Shown here one piece after another: positions 44,664-53,544 of a stretch of 64,000 bases of DNA (the first letter of the stretch is position 1; every line of letters begins with the position of its first letter). The position numbers and the translations under genes are program-made. A model generated the notes under the pieces. That model was not told the origin of the DNA and made no database searches. It saw nothing but the letters and a program-made list of their open reading frames with translations. Origin of the DNA: an uncultured Desulfobacter sp. (GTDB lineage Bacteria; Desulfobacterota; Desulfobacteria; Desulfobacterales; Desulfobacteraceae); the NCBI RefSeq assembly GCF_963664415.1, contig NZ_OY761445.1, positions 1,080,501 through 1,144,500 on the forward strand, in the 5' to 3' direction.

Positions 44664-44671
44664 AAAAGATA

Positions 44672-45279
44672 TTGTTCATGTTGGGTGTTGGGTTCATGCT
44701 CGTCGAAAGTTCAAAGAGGTAACAAAAGCGCTTGGCAACAAGGCGAATTCTTCCGGGAATGCCGGTTCGGCATTGTTGTATATCAGCAAGCTTTATAAAA
44801 TTGAAAAAGAAGCACGGGAACAAGGGCTTTCTGCGGAACAATTGTACAATATGAGACAATCCCAGGCGATTCCAATTCTTACCGAGTTTAAGAAGTGGCT
44901 ATATGAAAGAGTAAACAAGGTTCCGCCCAAAAGCCTGCTTGGCAAGGCAATCAATTATACCCTCGGCCAATGGCCCCGATTGATCCAATACACAACGGAA
45001 GGGTTCATTCGACCGGACAACAATTTGGTTGAAAATGCCATCCGACCTTTTGTCATCGGTCGTAAAAACTGGCTGTTTTCCGATACGGTTCAAGGTGCAA
45101 AGGCGAGTGCGGCAATTTACAGTCTGATAGAAACTGCAAAATCCAATGGCCTGGAACCGTACTGGTATCTCAAGTACCTGTTTCGGCATCTGCCTGAGGC
45201 AATGACAAATGATGATTTTCTGGCGTTGCTCCCCTACAATGTGAAAAAAGAAAAAATTTCTGAATCTGTCCCTTGCTGA
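44672..45279 (+). pseudogene. tnpC: IS66 transposase TnpC (copy 3), C-terminal part
   Basis: Continues the split TnpC from IVHVGCWVHARRKFKEVTKA through PPKSLLGKAINYTLGQWPRL and DNNLVENAIRPFVIGRKNWL (last catalytic Glu region) to the stop. In frame with 42649-43585 once the IS1595 and one duplication are removed. Confidence 0.9.
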
Positions 45280-45301
45280 GTGGGGTTAAAACACCGCTTA
45301 C

Positions 45302-45474
45302 GGACCTCCAGTCGATAGGTTAAGGAAACTTTTTCTGATATTTGAGAATAGAATATAGGTAGAAGAAGTTATCTGGCCTCCATTTTTCACTATTGTTTGA
45401 AGCGCAGAACATAGCCCTTGCAATTGATGGAAAAGAATAAAACCTTCCGATCGATTTAATTGATTTTGTTTCAT
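45302..45474 (-). pseudogene. Hypothetical protein, N-terminal part, cut by IS66 copy 3
   Basis: The start of the small protein completed at 41670-41850. The ATG at 45474 has AGGAG 7 nt upstream and gives MKQNQLNRSEGFILFHQLQG for a 117-aa protein; an upstream ATG at 45522 (MVFTEKTTELLDRSKV) would give 133 aa. Helical, no family recognised. It faces away from the hsdS fragment that begins 130 nt to the right. Confidence 0.65.
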
Positions 45475-45606
45475 TACCTTGCTCCTATCAAGTAGTTCTG
45501 TAGTTTTTTCTGTGAAAACCATATTTTGTAATGTTATCTCGTTTGAGAAATAGAAAATAGGATAATTTTTAAATAGCAGCCAAACAACCGGATGTAAATC
45601 TAAAGC

Positions 45607-46531
45607 TTGAATGAAACTATTAAGGGAAACAAAACCGAGCAATCATGGTATCCTGATGTTGAGCCGGCAGAGCAATTGCTTGAACGCATTTTGATCGAAC
45701 GCCGGAAAAAGTGGGAAGCTGCTGAACTGGCGAAGATGGAAGCCAAAGGGAAGGCGTCTAAGAATGATAAGTGGAAGAAACGGTATAAAGATATTGAGCC
45801 GCCAATCGAAGTTGATTTACCTTATATCCCTGATGAATGGCTTTGGGTTCGCTTAGATACTGTTGCCGAAATTAAGGGTGGTATAACTAAAGACAGAAAA
45901 CGAGTCGTTAAGTCTGCGATTGAGTTGCCATACCTCCGGGTTGCTAATGTACAAAGGGGCTATTTAGATCTTGAAGACATAAAATATATTCAAATTTCTA
46001 AAGAGAAAATACCTGAATTTCTGTTGGAAGAAGGTGATATCCTTTTCAATGAAGGCGGGGATATAGATAAGCTGGGGCGGGGGTGGATCTGGGAAGGGCA
46101 GATAGAACGGTGTACTTTTCAAAATCATGTTTTCAGGGCGCGGCTATACGTGAACGAGATTCAAGAAAAATGGATTTCTTGGTTTAGCAACACGTTCGGA
46201 CAGAGATATTTTATGGCTGAAGGAAAGCAAACAACAAATTTAGCTTCTATAAATAAAACAATGCTAAGTGCCTTTCCGGTTCCGCTACCTCCTATTGATG
46301 AACAATCTGAGCTTATAAGGGAAATTGAAAAGAAATATTCGGTTATAGAGAAGATTGAAAAAGATCTTGATGATCGTTTCACTATGGCTGAAAATTTGAG
46401 GCGTTCTATTCTTAAAAAGGCCTTCACTGGCAAACTGGTCCCTCAAGATCCAAAAGATGAACCGGCAAGCGTATTGATTCAAAAAATAAAAGATGAAATC
46501 AAAGAAATAAAAAAGGCACCCAAAAAAAGAA
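45607..46531 (+). pseudogene. hsdS: hsdS (type I restriction specificity subunit), second half, interrupted
   Basis: Begins at the central conserved region of HsdS (YPDVEPAEQLLERILIERRK, then YIPDEWLWVRLDTVAEIKGG) and contains the second target-recognition domain (LPYLRVANVQRGYLDLEDIK to SAFPVPLPPIDEQSELIREI) and the C-terminal coiled helix ending KKAFTGKLVPQDPKDEPASV. The first target-recognition domain is missing, so no normal start exists; TTG at 45607 only opens the frame. IS1595 copy B cuts it after APKKR; the tail continues at 49107. HsdS would direct HsdM and HsdR to DNA; as it stands it is broken twice. Confidence 0.85.
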
Positions 46532-46608
46532 GGCTCATGTTGCGTATCAGGGGCTTGAAATGTTAGATGGTGAACTTTTTGACCCAATTCACCATAGGGG
46601 CCCAACGG

Positions 46609-46889
46609 ATGCAAGTAAACATAAAGACTCTGATTGATGATACGCAATGTTACAACACTGTTCGGGAGTTGCGCTGGCCGGAAGGACGTCAATGTCCGTA
46701 TTGTGATTCCAAACGAATAATCAAAAGGGGTTTTGATGAAAAAGAACCTGCCAGACAACGTTATGAATGTAAAAATTGCGGCAAACGGTTTGATGACCTT
46801 ACAGGCACCATCTTCGCTGGACATCACCAACCCCTCAAGGTATGGATATTGTGTCTGTATTTCATGGGGTTGAACTTGTCCAACAAGCA
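46609..46889 (+). pseudogene. IS1595 transposase (copy B), first part
   Basis: Start of the transposase: MQVNIKTLIDDTQCYNTVRE, zinc ribbon CPYCDSKR...CKNCGKRF, GHHQPLKVWILCLYFMGLNL up to the duplicated AACAAGCA. Continues at 48425. Confidence 0.88.
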
Positions 46890-48416
46890 GGGCGCATTCC
46901 CATTTTCCCGGTTTTTAAAACGGACTATCCTCTTTAGCAAAAAGAAGTTATGCTTCCCCTCGATTATCAACTGATGAGGAAGAAAATAGTATGAAACTCA
47001 AAAAGGCTGAATCCTGCGAAACGGTAGAAGAAATATATGAATTATTGAAACAGCTGGACAAAGAGAAACGGCTAATTCGCAGTCCGGAAGAACTCATTCA
47101 GGTTGAACAAGAAATTTTAAGCTATACCAATCGTTTAGCCGCGTTGATGCTAAAAAAAAAAGTCCAAACCAGTATAAACTCTCCGGAGCATAACGAACAA
47201 GAAAGAGAGTTGGTGCGTAGCTGGCCTGGCCGAATGAAAAGTGAAGGGTTTGAGACAGTTCAAATTCAAACCAGCTCAGGTTGCACGATCCCAATCCATG
47301 TTCGATACTATCGAAGAGCCTGTGACCGTCGAAATGGCAAAAGATATAAGGGCTTGTATGCTGCTTTGGCTTTGCTCGGGATTCATGATCGATGTACACC
47401 AATCTTGGCGGCGATGGTCAGCGCCTGGTCCGCGTTACTGAGCTCATTTGAGGAAGTACGTCAGGTCCTTTGTGATCATGGCACTATCCTGGATGTTAAG
47501 GTGATCCGGAAACTGGCCTACCGCTACGCAGAACGAGCACGGGTGGTACAGCAAATGGGTCTGCTCCCCTTAAATGAAGAGGACAACCTTCAAGGTCGTC
47601 GGGTTGTCATAAGCACCGATGGTGGCCGGACTCGATTGCGGGAAAAAAAGCGAGGTCCCCGGACAGCCAAAGGAAGAACCAGATATCATGGGGCCTGGAG
47701 AGAACCCAAGCTGTTGATTATTTATGTCGTCGATGCCCATGGGAAACAGGAAAAAAGCTTTGCCCCATTTATTGATGGCGGTTTTAATGGGCCTGATGGC
47801 TTGTTTCTGCTGCTGAAGGGCTATTTGAAGTCTCTTTGCATCCAAAAAGCAGACAAGGTGTTGTTTGTTGCGGACGGGGCTCATTGGATATGGAATCGAG
47901 TCCCTGGTCTGATCAAGGCACTGGGGTTGAATCCGGAGAGTGTGCATGAACTCCTTGATTTTTATCATGCAGTAGAGCATCTGGGAAAGGTTGCAGGATT
48001 ACGAAAAAACTGGTCAGCCAAAAAACGTAAAGCCTGGGTCTCAAAACAGCGACGGTTTTTGCTAAAAGGTGAATCGGCAACGGTCGTACAAGAAGTACAG
48101 GCTCTTTGTCGAGGCCGGAACAGCAAAGCCATAAAGACAGAACGGGATTATTTTGTACGTAATAGGCACCGTCTTGCTTTCCCAACGGTAAAGGCATTGA
48201 ATTTGCCGATTGGCAGTGGTGCGATTGAAAGTTCGATTCGAAGAGTTGTCAATTTGAGACTCAAGGGTCCCTGCATTTTTTGGTATAAAGAAAATGCGGA
48301 GAAAATGCTCATGCTGCGCTCATACTATAAATCGGGACGATGGAACTGTCTGAAACAAATGGCCAATTCACATATCTCATTGTTAGCTGCATAACCGTGA
48401 AAATGGGAATGCGCCC
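46890..48416 (+). mobile_element. ISKra4-like element inside IS1595 copy B
   Basis: Perfect 18-bp terminal repeats GGGCGCATTCCCATTTTC (46890-46907; complement 48399-48416), flanked by the 8-bp duplication AACAAGCA (46882-46889 and 48417-48424). 1527 bp with one gene. The family is judged from the transposase only. Confidence 0.9.
46991..48394 (+). CDS. ISKra4-like transposase
   Basis: A 467-aa DDE transposase. N-terminal helical region to residue about 100, then VRYYRRACDRRNGKRYKGLY, VVISTDGGRTRLREKKRG (first D), KVLFVADGAHWIWNRVPGL (second D), VHELLDFYHAVEHLGKVAGL, and LPIGSGAIESSIRRVVNLRL (E). The DGGR and YHAVEHLG blocks are like ISKra4 transposases. Intact, so it is a candidate for recent activity. 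Confidence 0.8.
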   Translation: MKLKKAESCETVEEIYELLKQLDKEKRLIRSPEELIQVEQEILSYTNRLAALMLKKKVQTSINSPEHNEQERELVRSWPGRMKSEGFETVQIQTSSGCTIPIHVRYYRRACDRRNGKRYKGLYAALALLGIHDRCTPILAAMVSAWSALLSSFEEVRQVLCDHGTILDVKVIRKLAYRYAERARVVQQMGLLPLNEEDNLQGRRVVISTDGGRTRLREKKRGPRTAKGRTRYHGAWREPKLLIIYVVDAHGKQEKSFAPFIDGGFNGPDGLFLLLKGYLKSLCIQKADKVLFVADGAHWIWNRVPGLIKALGLNPESVHELLDFYHAVEHLGKVAGLRKNWSAKKRKAWVSKQRRFLLKGESATVVQEVQALCRGRNSKAIKTERDYFVRNRHRLAFPTVKALNLPIGSGAIESSIRRVVNLRLKGPCIFWYKENAEKMLMLRSYYKSGRWNCLKQMANSHISLLAA

Positions 48417-48424
48417 AACAAGCA

Positions 48425-49075
48425 AATTGCCAAAGAACTGGACCTGGACCGCACTGATGTTCAAAGGATGACCACCCAACTTCGTGAAGGCGTGATAAAA
48501 AAAAGCCTCAAGTAACCCTTGGAGACGAAGTTGAATGTGATGAGGTCTACATTGTAGCAGGGCATAAAGGCAATCCCGAAGCAGTAGCCCGAAAAGGCAG
48601 GGAAGGCCGTCGAAATCGTTTACGAGGTGCTCGTGGGCGGGGTACATTGGAAAAAGAGAAACCACCTGTATTCGGTATGATTCAGCGATGCGGTCTGGTA
48701 GTGATTCAAATGCTTGCTAATGTTCGCAGGGTAACTATTGAGCCCTTGGTAAAGTCGACCGTTTTGCCGGGGACTTTGATTTACACTGATGAATATGCGA
48801 TCTACAATCGATTAACCGAGTGGGGGTACAAGCATAAGAGCGTGAATCACGGGGCTGGAGAATACGCCAGAGACGAGGATGGCGATGGTTTCCATGAAGT
48901 CCATGTCAATACCATGGAAGGCTTCTGGTCCTTGCTACGTGGTTGGTTGCGTCCTCATCGAGGCATCTCACAAGAGAAGCTCCCGTTCTATCTCGGTTTT
49001 TTCGAGTTCGTTCATAACGTCGGCAAACGGGGAAAGGCCCTGCTCCATTCGCTTGTCGAACTTTTGGTCAAATAA
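48425..49075 (+). pseudogene. IS1595 transposase (copy B), second part
   Basis: Continues the split transposase (IAKELDLDRTDVQRMTTQLR), meets the A8 run at 48497-48504 where a -1 shift is needed, then carries the DDE core CDEVYIVAGHKGNPE, LIYTDEYAIYNRLTEWGY and NTMEGFWSLLRGWLRPHRG. Confidence 0.85.
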
Positions 49076-49106
49076 GACCTTGAAACGCAACATGAGCCAA
49101 AAAGAA

Positions 49107-49336
49107 AACAGAAGAAAAAGGGGGGCAAAGTGGCGAAAAAGATCCAGAATTTAGTTGAGGTATTAAAGCAATTTGATGAGCCGATTACCCCGGAAACCTT
49201 ATTTGAGGCTTCAGGCTATTCAATTGACACCATTGACGAGTTCTATGAAAAACTAAAAGAGGAAGTTGACCTCCTAAGAACCATTGAAGAACTGAGGCCG
49301 GACGATGCAAACGTTTTTTTAAAACTGGTGTCCTGA
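49107..49336 (+). pseudogene. hsdS: hsdS C-terminal tail
   Basis: In frame with 45607-46531 after removal of IS1595 copy B: APKKRKQKKKGGKVAKKIQN, then LKQFDEPITPETLFEASGYS, IDEFYEKLKEEVDLLR and RPDDANVFLKLVS. This winged-helix-like tail is found at the end of long HsdS proteins. Its stop is 1 base from the start of the next gene, so hsdS and ptuA-like genes were one operon. Confidence 0.8.
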
Positions 49337-50889
49337 TGCGTTTGGATCGGTTGCACATCTCAGAGTTTAAAAACTTAAAAGACGTTACAGTCGATTTCGA
49401 CGAGACATCTCTTACCACAGTAGTAGTCGGGCTGAATGGCTCTGGCAAATCAAATCTCATCGAAGCATTGGTTGTGATTTTTCGTGATCTTGATCTGAAT
49501 GAGGTGCCTTCGTTTTCCTATAGGCTCGAATATGAGTGCCGGGGGAAAAAAATTACGATTGATGCTGATCCGGATCGAAAGCAAAAAAAAGTTTCAGTTA
49601 ATGTCAATGGAAAGTCTCTGACGCAAAAGGAGATGAAGGATACTGAGGATCGGGAATACTTGCCATCCAATGTCTTTGGTTATTATTCCGGGCCAAGCAA
49701 TCGTTTAGAATCCCATTTCGAAAAGCATCAGGAAAATTTTTATCGGGCATTGCTGAGGGGGGAGGACAGGCCACCTCGTCCATTATTTTATGCCCGGCAG
49801 ATCCACAGTCAATTTGTATTGCTGGCATTTTTTAGTCATGGGGACAAAGACGCAAGAGATTTCCTGGAGAATGAGCTGGGTATATTGGGGTTGGAGTCGG
49901 TCCTGTTTGTCATGAGGCAGCCCCCTTGGAAAAGCAAAGAGGGGGATCCCAGGTTCTGGTATGCAAGAGGGGTGGTCAGTGAATTTTTGGATAACCTTTA
50001 TAGTACTGCTTTGGCACCCATGTGGATCAAGCAGCGGGTCCACATCGGACTGAGGAAAACAAGTACCTTAGAGCATTTGTATCTGTATATTAAAGACCTT
50101 GAGGCGTTGACTGAATTGGCAGAGGAATATGCTAATCAACGTGAGTTCTTTAAAACATTAGAGAGCACATACATCTCGGAATTGATTGCCGAAGTCCGTA
50201 TCCGGGTTAAAATTAAAAATTATGACGGGTCTTTAACGTTCAGGGAGTTAAGCGAGGGAGAACAGCAGCTTTTAACAGTTTTAGGCCTATTGCGATTTAC
50301 CCGTGAAGATGAGTCCTTGTTCTTTCTGGATGAACCGGATACCCACCTTAATCCGGTTTGGAGTGTTGAGTACCTCAAATATTTGAAGGATCTTGTGGGA
50401 AGAGAGGAAACAAGTCACATCATCATGGCAACCCATGATCCTATGGTTTTTTCCGGTTTAAAGAAGTCCCAGGTTCAGATTATGAAACAAGATCCTGTTT
50501 CCGGTAAAATTATCGCTGAAATCCCCAAGTCTGACCCCAAGGGAATGGGAATCAGCGCGATTTTAACCAGCGAGATCTTTGGGTTGAGATCAACACTTGA
50601 TCTACCTACGCTTGAACTGCTTGATAGAAAAAGAGTCTTGGCCAATAAAGAAGATTTAACTGATCCTGAAAAAAAAGAGCTGGCAGAGCTTGTTGAACAA
50701 TTGGGCGGGGTGGATTATTCAACAGTCGTTCGTGATCCGCTTTATCCAAAGTTTGTGTCGGCAATGAGTAAGCTGGAGAAGGAAGAAGGATTAATGGAAG
50801 TACACCTGTCAGATCAGCAACGTCAGCGTCAAAAAGATATGGCGGAAGAGATCCTCCGGAAACTAAGAGATGAAGAAAAGACAAAATGA
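49336..50889 (+). CDS. PtuA-like AAA family ATPase (Septu-type)
   Basis: A 517-aa SMC/RecF-like ATPase. Walker A GLNGSGKS (32-39), ABC-type signature LSEGEQQLL (305-313), Walker B SLFFLDEPDTHLNP (D332, E333), His loop IIMATHDPMVFSG. The lid-side insert (residues about 60-290) is variable. It overlaps a downstream HNH nuclease by 4 nt. An ATPase plus HNH gene pair of this layout is that of Septu (PtuA-PtuB); it could also be a related restriction-linked module. Predicted: senses phage attack and controls the nuclease. Confidence 0.85.
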   Translation: MRLDRLHISEFKNLKDVTVDFDETSLTTVVVGLNGSGKSNLIEALVVIFRDLDLNEVPSFSYRLEYECRGKKITIDADPDRKQKKVSVNVNGKSLTQKEMKDTEDREYLPSNVFGYYSGPSNRLESHFEKHQENFYRALLRGEDRPPRPLFYARQIHSQFVLLAFFSHGDKDARDFLENELGILGLESVLFVMRQPPWKSKEGDPRFWYARGVVSEFLDNLYSTALAPMWIKQRVHIGLRKTSTLEHLYLYIKDLEALTELAEEYANQREFFKTLESTYISELIAEVRIRVKIKNYDGSLTFRELSEGEQQLLTVLGLLRFTREDESLFFLDEPDTHLNPVWSVEYLKYLKDLVGREETSHIIMATHDPMVFSGLKKSQVQIMKQDPVSGKIIAEIPKSDPKGMGISAILTSEIFGLRSTLDLPTLELLDRKRVLANKEDLTDPEKKELAELVEQLGGVDYSTVVRDPLYPKFVSAMSKLEKEEGLMEVHLSDQQRQRQKDMAEEILRKLRDEEKTK

Positions 50890-51731
50890 GGCATATTAAA
50901 TTTGAAGATATCCAGTTGCCGGATGGGTGGGAGGATTCCGTTGAAAAGGTAAGATCTGATATTGAATCCGCCGAGCCGGGAGATCGCAAAAAGCTCATCG
51001 AAAAGAATGCCAAGCTTTGGCGTGATTTAAAAAAAACCTTAGCAGATTTCTCATATAATAAATGCTGGTATTGTGAGACAAAAGAGCTTCGGTCCGATAG
51101 GGTCGTGGATCATTTTAGACCAAAAAACAGGGTTTCAGAAAGAAAAGATCATCCCGGGTATTGGTGGTTGGCCTTTGAGTGGTCGAATTATCGCTATAGC
51201 TGTACTTTTTGCAATAGCTATCGAAAGTCTGAAAAAGATAAGCCTGCAGGCGGAAAAGCAGATCATTTTCCAATTGTTGATGAGAGCCGGAGAGCAGCTA
51301 ATCCAGCAGATTCCATAGAAGATGAGTTCCCAATACTGTTGGATCCTGTTAAGAATGGTGATTCCCTACTCGTGACCTTTGATGATGATGGCAGCGCTGT
51401 TCCTATCTATCCCGACGAGCAGTCAATTCATCATCAAAGAGCCAAAGCATCCATAGCGTTTTATCATCTGGATCACCCGGAAATTAAAGAGCGGAGATAT
51501 CAAGTTTGCAGAGAAATAAAGCAGCTTGTGATAGAAGGCGATCGCGCAATGATGCGGCAAGATGAAGGCCCCGCTGCTGCCCTAGCTGCCAATGAATGTT
51601 TTGAAGGCGTTCTAAGAAGGTTGCGGGAAATGATTGATAAAACTGCCGAATACTCACGAGCGGCAAGGGCTGCGTTAAGCTCTTTTCGTGGTAATCCTTG
51701 GGTCGAAAGTGTTCTTGCCGATGCCAATTGA
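50886..51731 (+). CDS. PtuB-like HNH endonuclease
   Basis: A 281-aa HNH nuclease. Zinc ligands C60-x2-C63 and C106-x2-C109 bracket the catalytic VVDHFRPKNRVS (D75, H76) and N101 in FEWSNYRYSCTFCNS. The C-terminal half (IHHQRAKASIAFYHLDHPEI) is helical as in PtuB-type proteins. Start ATG overlaps the ATPase stop (ATGA), so the two are co-translated. Effector that cuts nucleic acid in Septu-like systems. Confidence 0.85.
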   Translation: MRHIKFEDIQLPDGWEDSVEKVRSDIESAEPGDRKKLIEKNAKLWRDLKKTLADFSYNKCWYCETKELRSDRVVDHFRPKNRVSERKDHPGYWWLAFEWSNYRYSCTFCNSYRKSEKDKPAGGKADHFPIVDESRRAANPADSIEDEFPILLDPVKNGDSLLVTFDDDGSAVPIYPDEQSIHHQRAKASIAFYHLDHPEIKERRYQVCREIKQLVIEGDRAMMRQDEGPAAALAANECFEGVLRRLREMIDKTAEYSRAARAALSSFRGNPWVESVLADAN

Positions 51732-51858
51732 TTTTTAAATACAAGCCAGACGCTGTAGTTCTCTCTTCCAGGGAATTTATACACATAAAATATACCTTGC
51801 CCACCTTAAAAAGTATATGCTATAAGTAACTATTCATAAAATTGATGAAAAATTACAT

Positions 51859-52686
51859 ATGGAATATACCATGACCGTCTTGGAGGGTATAGGAAAAACA
51901 GACCGGCAGCGGATAGCAGACGTACTGCGCGGGACAAAAGGCACTATCTCAGTTAAAGAGACGGCGGACATCCTGGGGGTAAACGCCAGGAATGCGGCCA
52001 AGATGCTCTCCAGATGGACGAAAAAGGGCTGGATGTCCCGGGTACGGCAAGGCCTTTATGTGCCGGTGCCCCTGGAATCCGATTCTCCTGACGTAAGCCT
52101 TGAAAATCCCTGGCTGGTTGCCCAGAAGCTTTATTCCCCCTGTTATATCGGGGGCTGGAGTGCGGCTGAGTATTTTGATCTCACCGAACAGATATTTTCG
52201 ACCATCATGGTAATGACCCTGCAAAAACCCAGGGACAGACAGCCCAAATACAAAGATCAGTCTTTCCTGATACGGACGGTTCCGGAATCGGCCATGTTTG
52301 GGCTTAAGCCGGTGTGGCAGGGACAGGTAAAAATCATGATCTCTGATCCGGCCCGGACCCTGGCGGATATGCTGATTTATCCGGCCTGCGGCGGGGGGAT
52401 CCGCATGGTGAAAGAGATGCTGGCCCGCCTGATCGAGACCCGGCCTGGGATGCTTGAGAATTTGCTTGTATACGGTAAACAGCTTGGCAACGGTGGGCTG
52501 TTCAAGCGGCTGGGATTCCTGCTTGAGGTTCTGAATTTTGGAGATGAGGCTGTTCTGGCGGATTGTCAAAGCCAGTTGACCGCAGGGAATGCCAAGCTTG
52601 ATCCTGCCCTTGAAAATCCCAGACTTGTGACCCGATGGCGGCTCTGGGTGCCGGAAAACTGGAAGGAGATGGCAAATCATGATTGA
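51859..52686 (+). CDS. abiEi: AbiEi antitoxin
   Basis: A 275-aa AbiEi-family antitoxin of a type IV toxin-antitoxin system. N-terminal winged helix (GTISVKETADILGVNARNAA, KGWMSRVRQGLYVPVP), then the AbiEi C-terminal domain (SPCYIGGWSAAEYFDLTEQI, DPARTLADMLIYPACGGGI). Binds its own promoter in known cases. A TATAAG-type box lies at 51818-51826 about 35 nt upstream. Overlaps abiEii by 8 nt. Confidence 0.9.
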   Translation: MEYTMTVLEGIGKTDRQRIADVLRGTKGTISVKETADILGVNARNAAKMLSRWTKKGWMSRVRQGLYVPVPLESDSPDVSLENPWLVAQKLYSPCYIGGWSAAEYFDLTEQIFSTIMVMTLQKPRDRQPKYKDQSFLIRTVPESAMFGLKPVWQGQVKIMISDPARTLADMLIYPACGGGIRMVKEMLARLIETRPGMLENLLVYGKQLGNGGLFKRLGFLLEVLNFGDEAVLADCQSQLTAGNAKLDPALENPRLVTRWRLWVPENWKEMANHD

Positions 52687-53527
52687 TAAATCCGAGATCA
52701 TGTCCTTTGCCCGTAAGTTTCACCTTCGGGCCAGTGTGGTGGAAAAGGATTATGTCCTAGGCTGGGTGCTGGCCGGGATTTTTAATCATCCTGCTATAGG
52801 GAAGCATTGGATTTTCAAAGGGGGGACCTGCCTTAAAAAGTGTCATATTGATACCCAACGGTTTTCCGAAGATCTGGATTTCACCCTGACAAAAGACGGG
52901 GTGCTGGATAAGGCCATGCTGACAGATGCTTTTAAAGACGTATCAGCCTGGGCCTATGATGAGTCCGGAATTGAACTGCCTGAAGCCCTGATCCGATTTG
53001 ACGTCTATGATAATCACAGGGGTGGCATCTCAGCCCAGGGAAAGGTCGGCTATAAAGGGCCCCTGATGCCGGGAGGGGATCTACCACGGATCAAACTGGA
53101 TCTCACCCTGGATGAAGTTTTGGTGGAGCCCCCTGTAAGACTTGAGGTGGCACATCCCTATTCAGATCTACCTGCCGGTGGAATATCCATTTTAGGGTAT
53201 TCATTTGAAGAGGTGTTTGCAGAGAAGATCCGGGCCCTGGCTGAACGGGAGCGGCCAAGAGATCTGTACGATGTGGTCTGCCTGTACCGCCAATGTTCTG
53301 ATTCCTGCGATCTTGACCGCATCCGGGATATTTTAAAACAGAAGTGCCGTTTTAAAAAGATTGCCTTTCCAACCATGGACGGGTTAAAGAACAGGCCGGA
53401 ACAGCAGGAGCTTGAGGTGGAGTGGGAGAACATGCTGGGGCATCAGATGGGGGATCTGCCGGACTTCAAAAGATTCTGGCAGGACCTTGAACAGGTGATG
53501 GCGTGGCTGAACAAAGACCAAAAATGA
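52679..53527 (+). CDS. abiEii: AbiEii nucleotidyltransferase toxin
   Basis: A 282-aa AbiEii/AbiGii-type toxin. VEKDYVLGWVLAG (21-33), the nucleotidyltransferase motif WIFKGGTCLKKC (44-55) and RFSEDLDFTL (61-70), and the later FAEKIRALAERERPRDLYDV block are all present, so the active site looks intact. Known relatives add nucleotides to tRNA acceptor ends and block growth on phage infection. Confidence 0.92.
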   Translation: MIDKSEIMSFARKFHLRASVVEKDYVLGWVLAGIFNHPAIGKHWIFKGGTCLKKCHIDTQRFSEDLDFTLTKDGVLDKAMLTDAFKDVSAWAYDESGIELPEALIRFDVYDNHRGGISAQGKVGYKGPLMPGGDLPRIKLDLTLDEVLVEPPVRLEVAHPYSDLPAGGISILGYSFEEVFAEKIRALAERERPRDLYDVVCLYRQCSDSCDLDRIRDILKQKCRFKKIAFPTMDGLKNRPEQQELEVEWENMLGHQMGDLPDFKRFWQDLEQVMAWLNKDQK

Positions 53528-53544
53528 AAGAATCGAGAAAATAA

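Larger units (their letters stand above)
41859..45301 (+). mobile_element. IS66-family element, copy 3, itself split by IS1595 copy A
   Basis: Ends GTAAGCGATATTTAAACCCC (41859) and, read inward from 45301, GTAAGCGGTGTTTTAACCCC. Flanked by the 8-bp duplication GGACCTCC (41851-41858 and 45302-45309). It is a diverged relative of copies 1 and 2 in opposite orientation. Its tnpC is interrupted by an IS1595 element (43586-44663), so this copy is disabled. Host target: a small unknown gene. Confidence 0.95.
46532..49098 (+). mobile_element. IS1595-family element, copy B, inside hsdS and itself split by an ISKra4-like element
   Basis: Terminal repeats GGCTCATGTTGCGT at 46532 and, inverted, ending at 49098. 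Flanked by the 8-bp duplication AAAAAGAA (46524-46531 and 49099-49106). Its transposase is interrupted by another element at 46890-48416. Removing both restores the hsdS frame. Confidence 0.93.

Noticed and set aside
45298..45642. Minus-strand frame of 114 codons as a full gene
   Set aside because: Its end is in the IS66 terminal repeat and its first codons overlap the hsdS fragment; only the part from 45474 (or 45522), joined to 41850-41670, makes a sensible gene.
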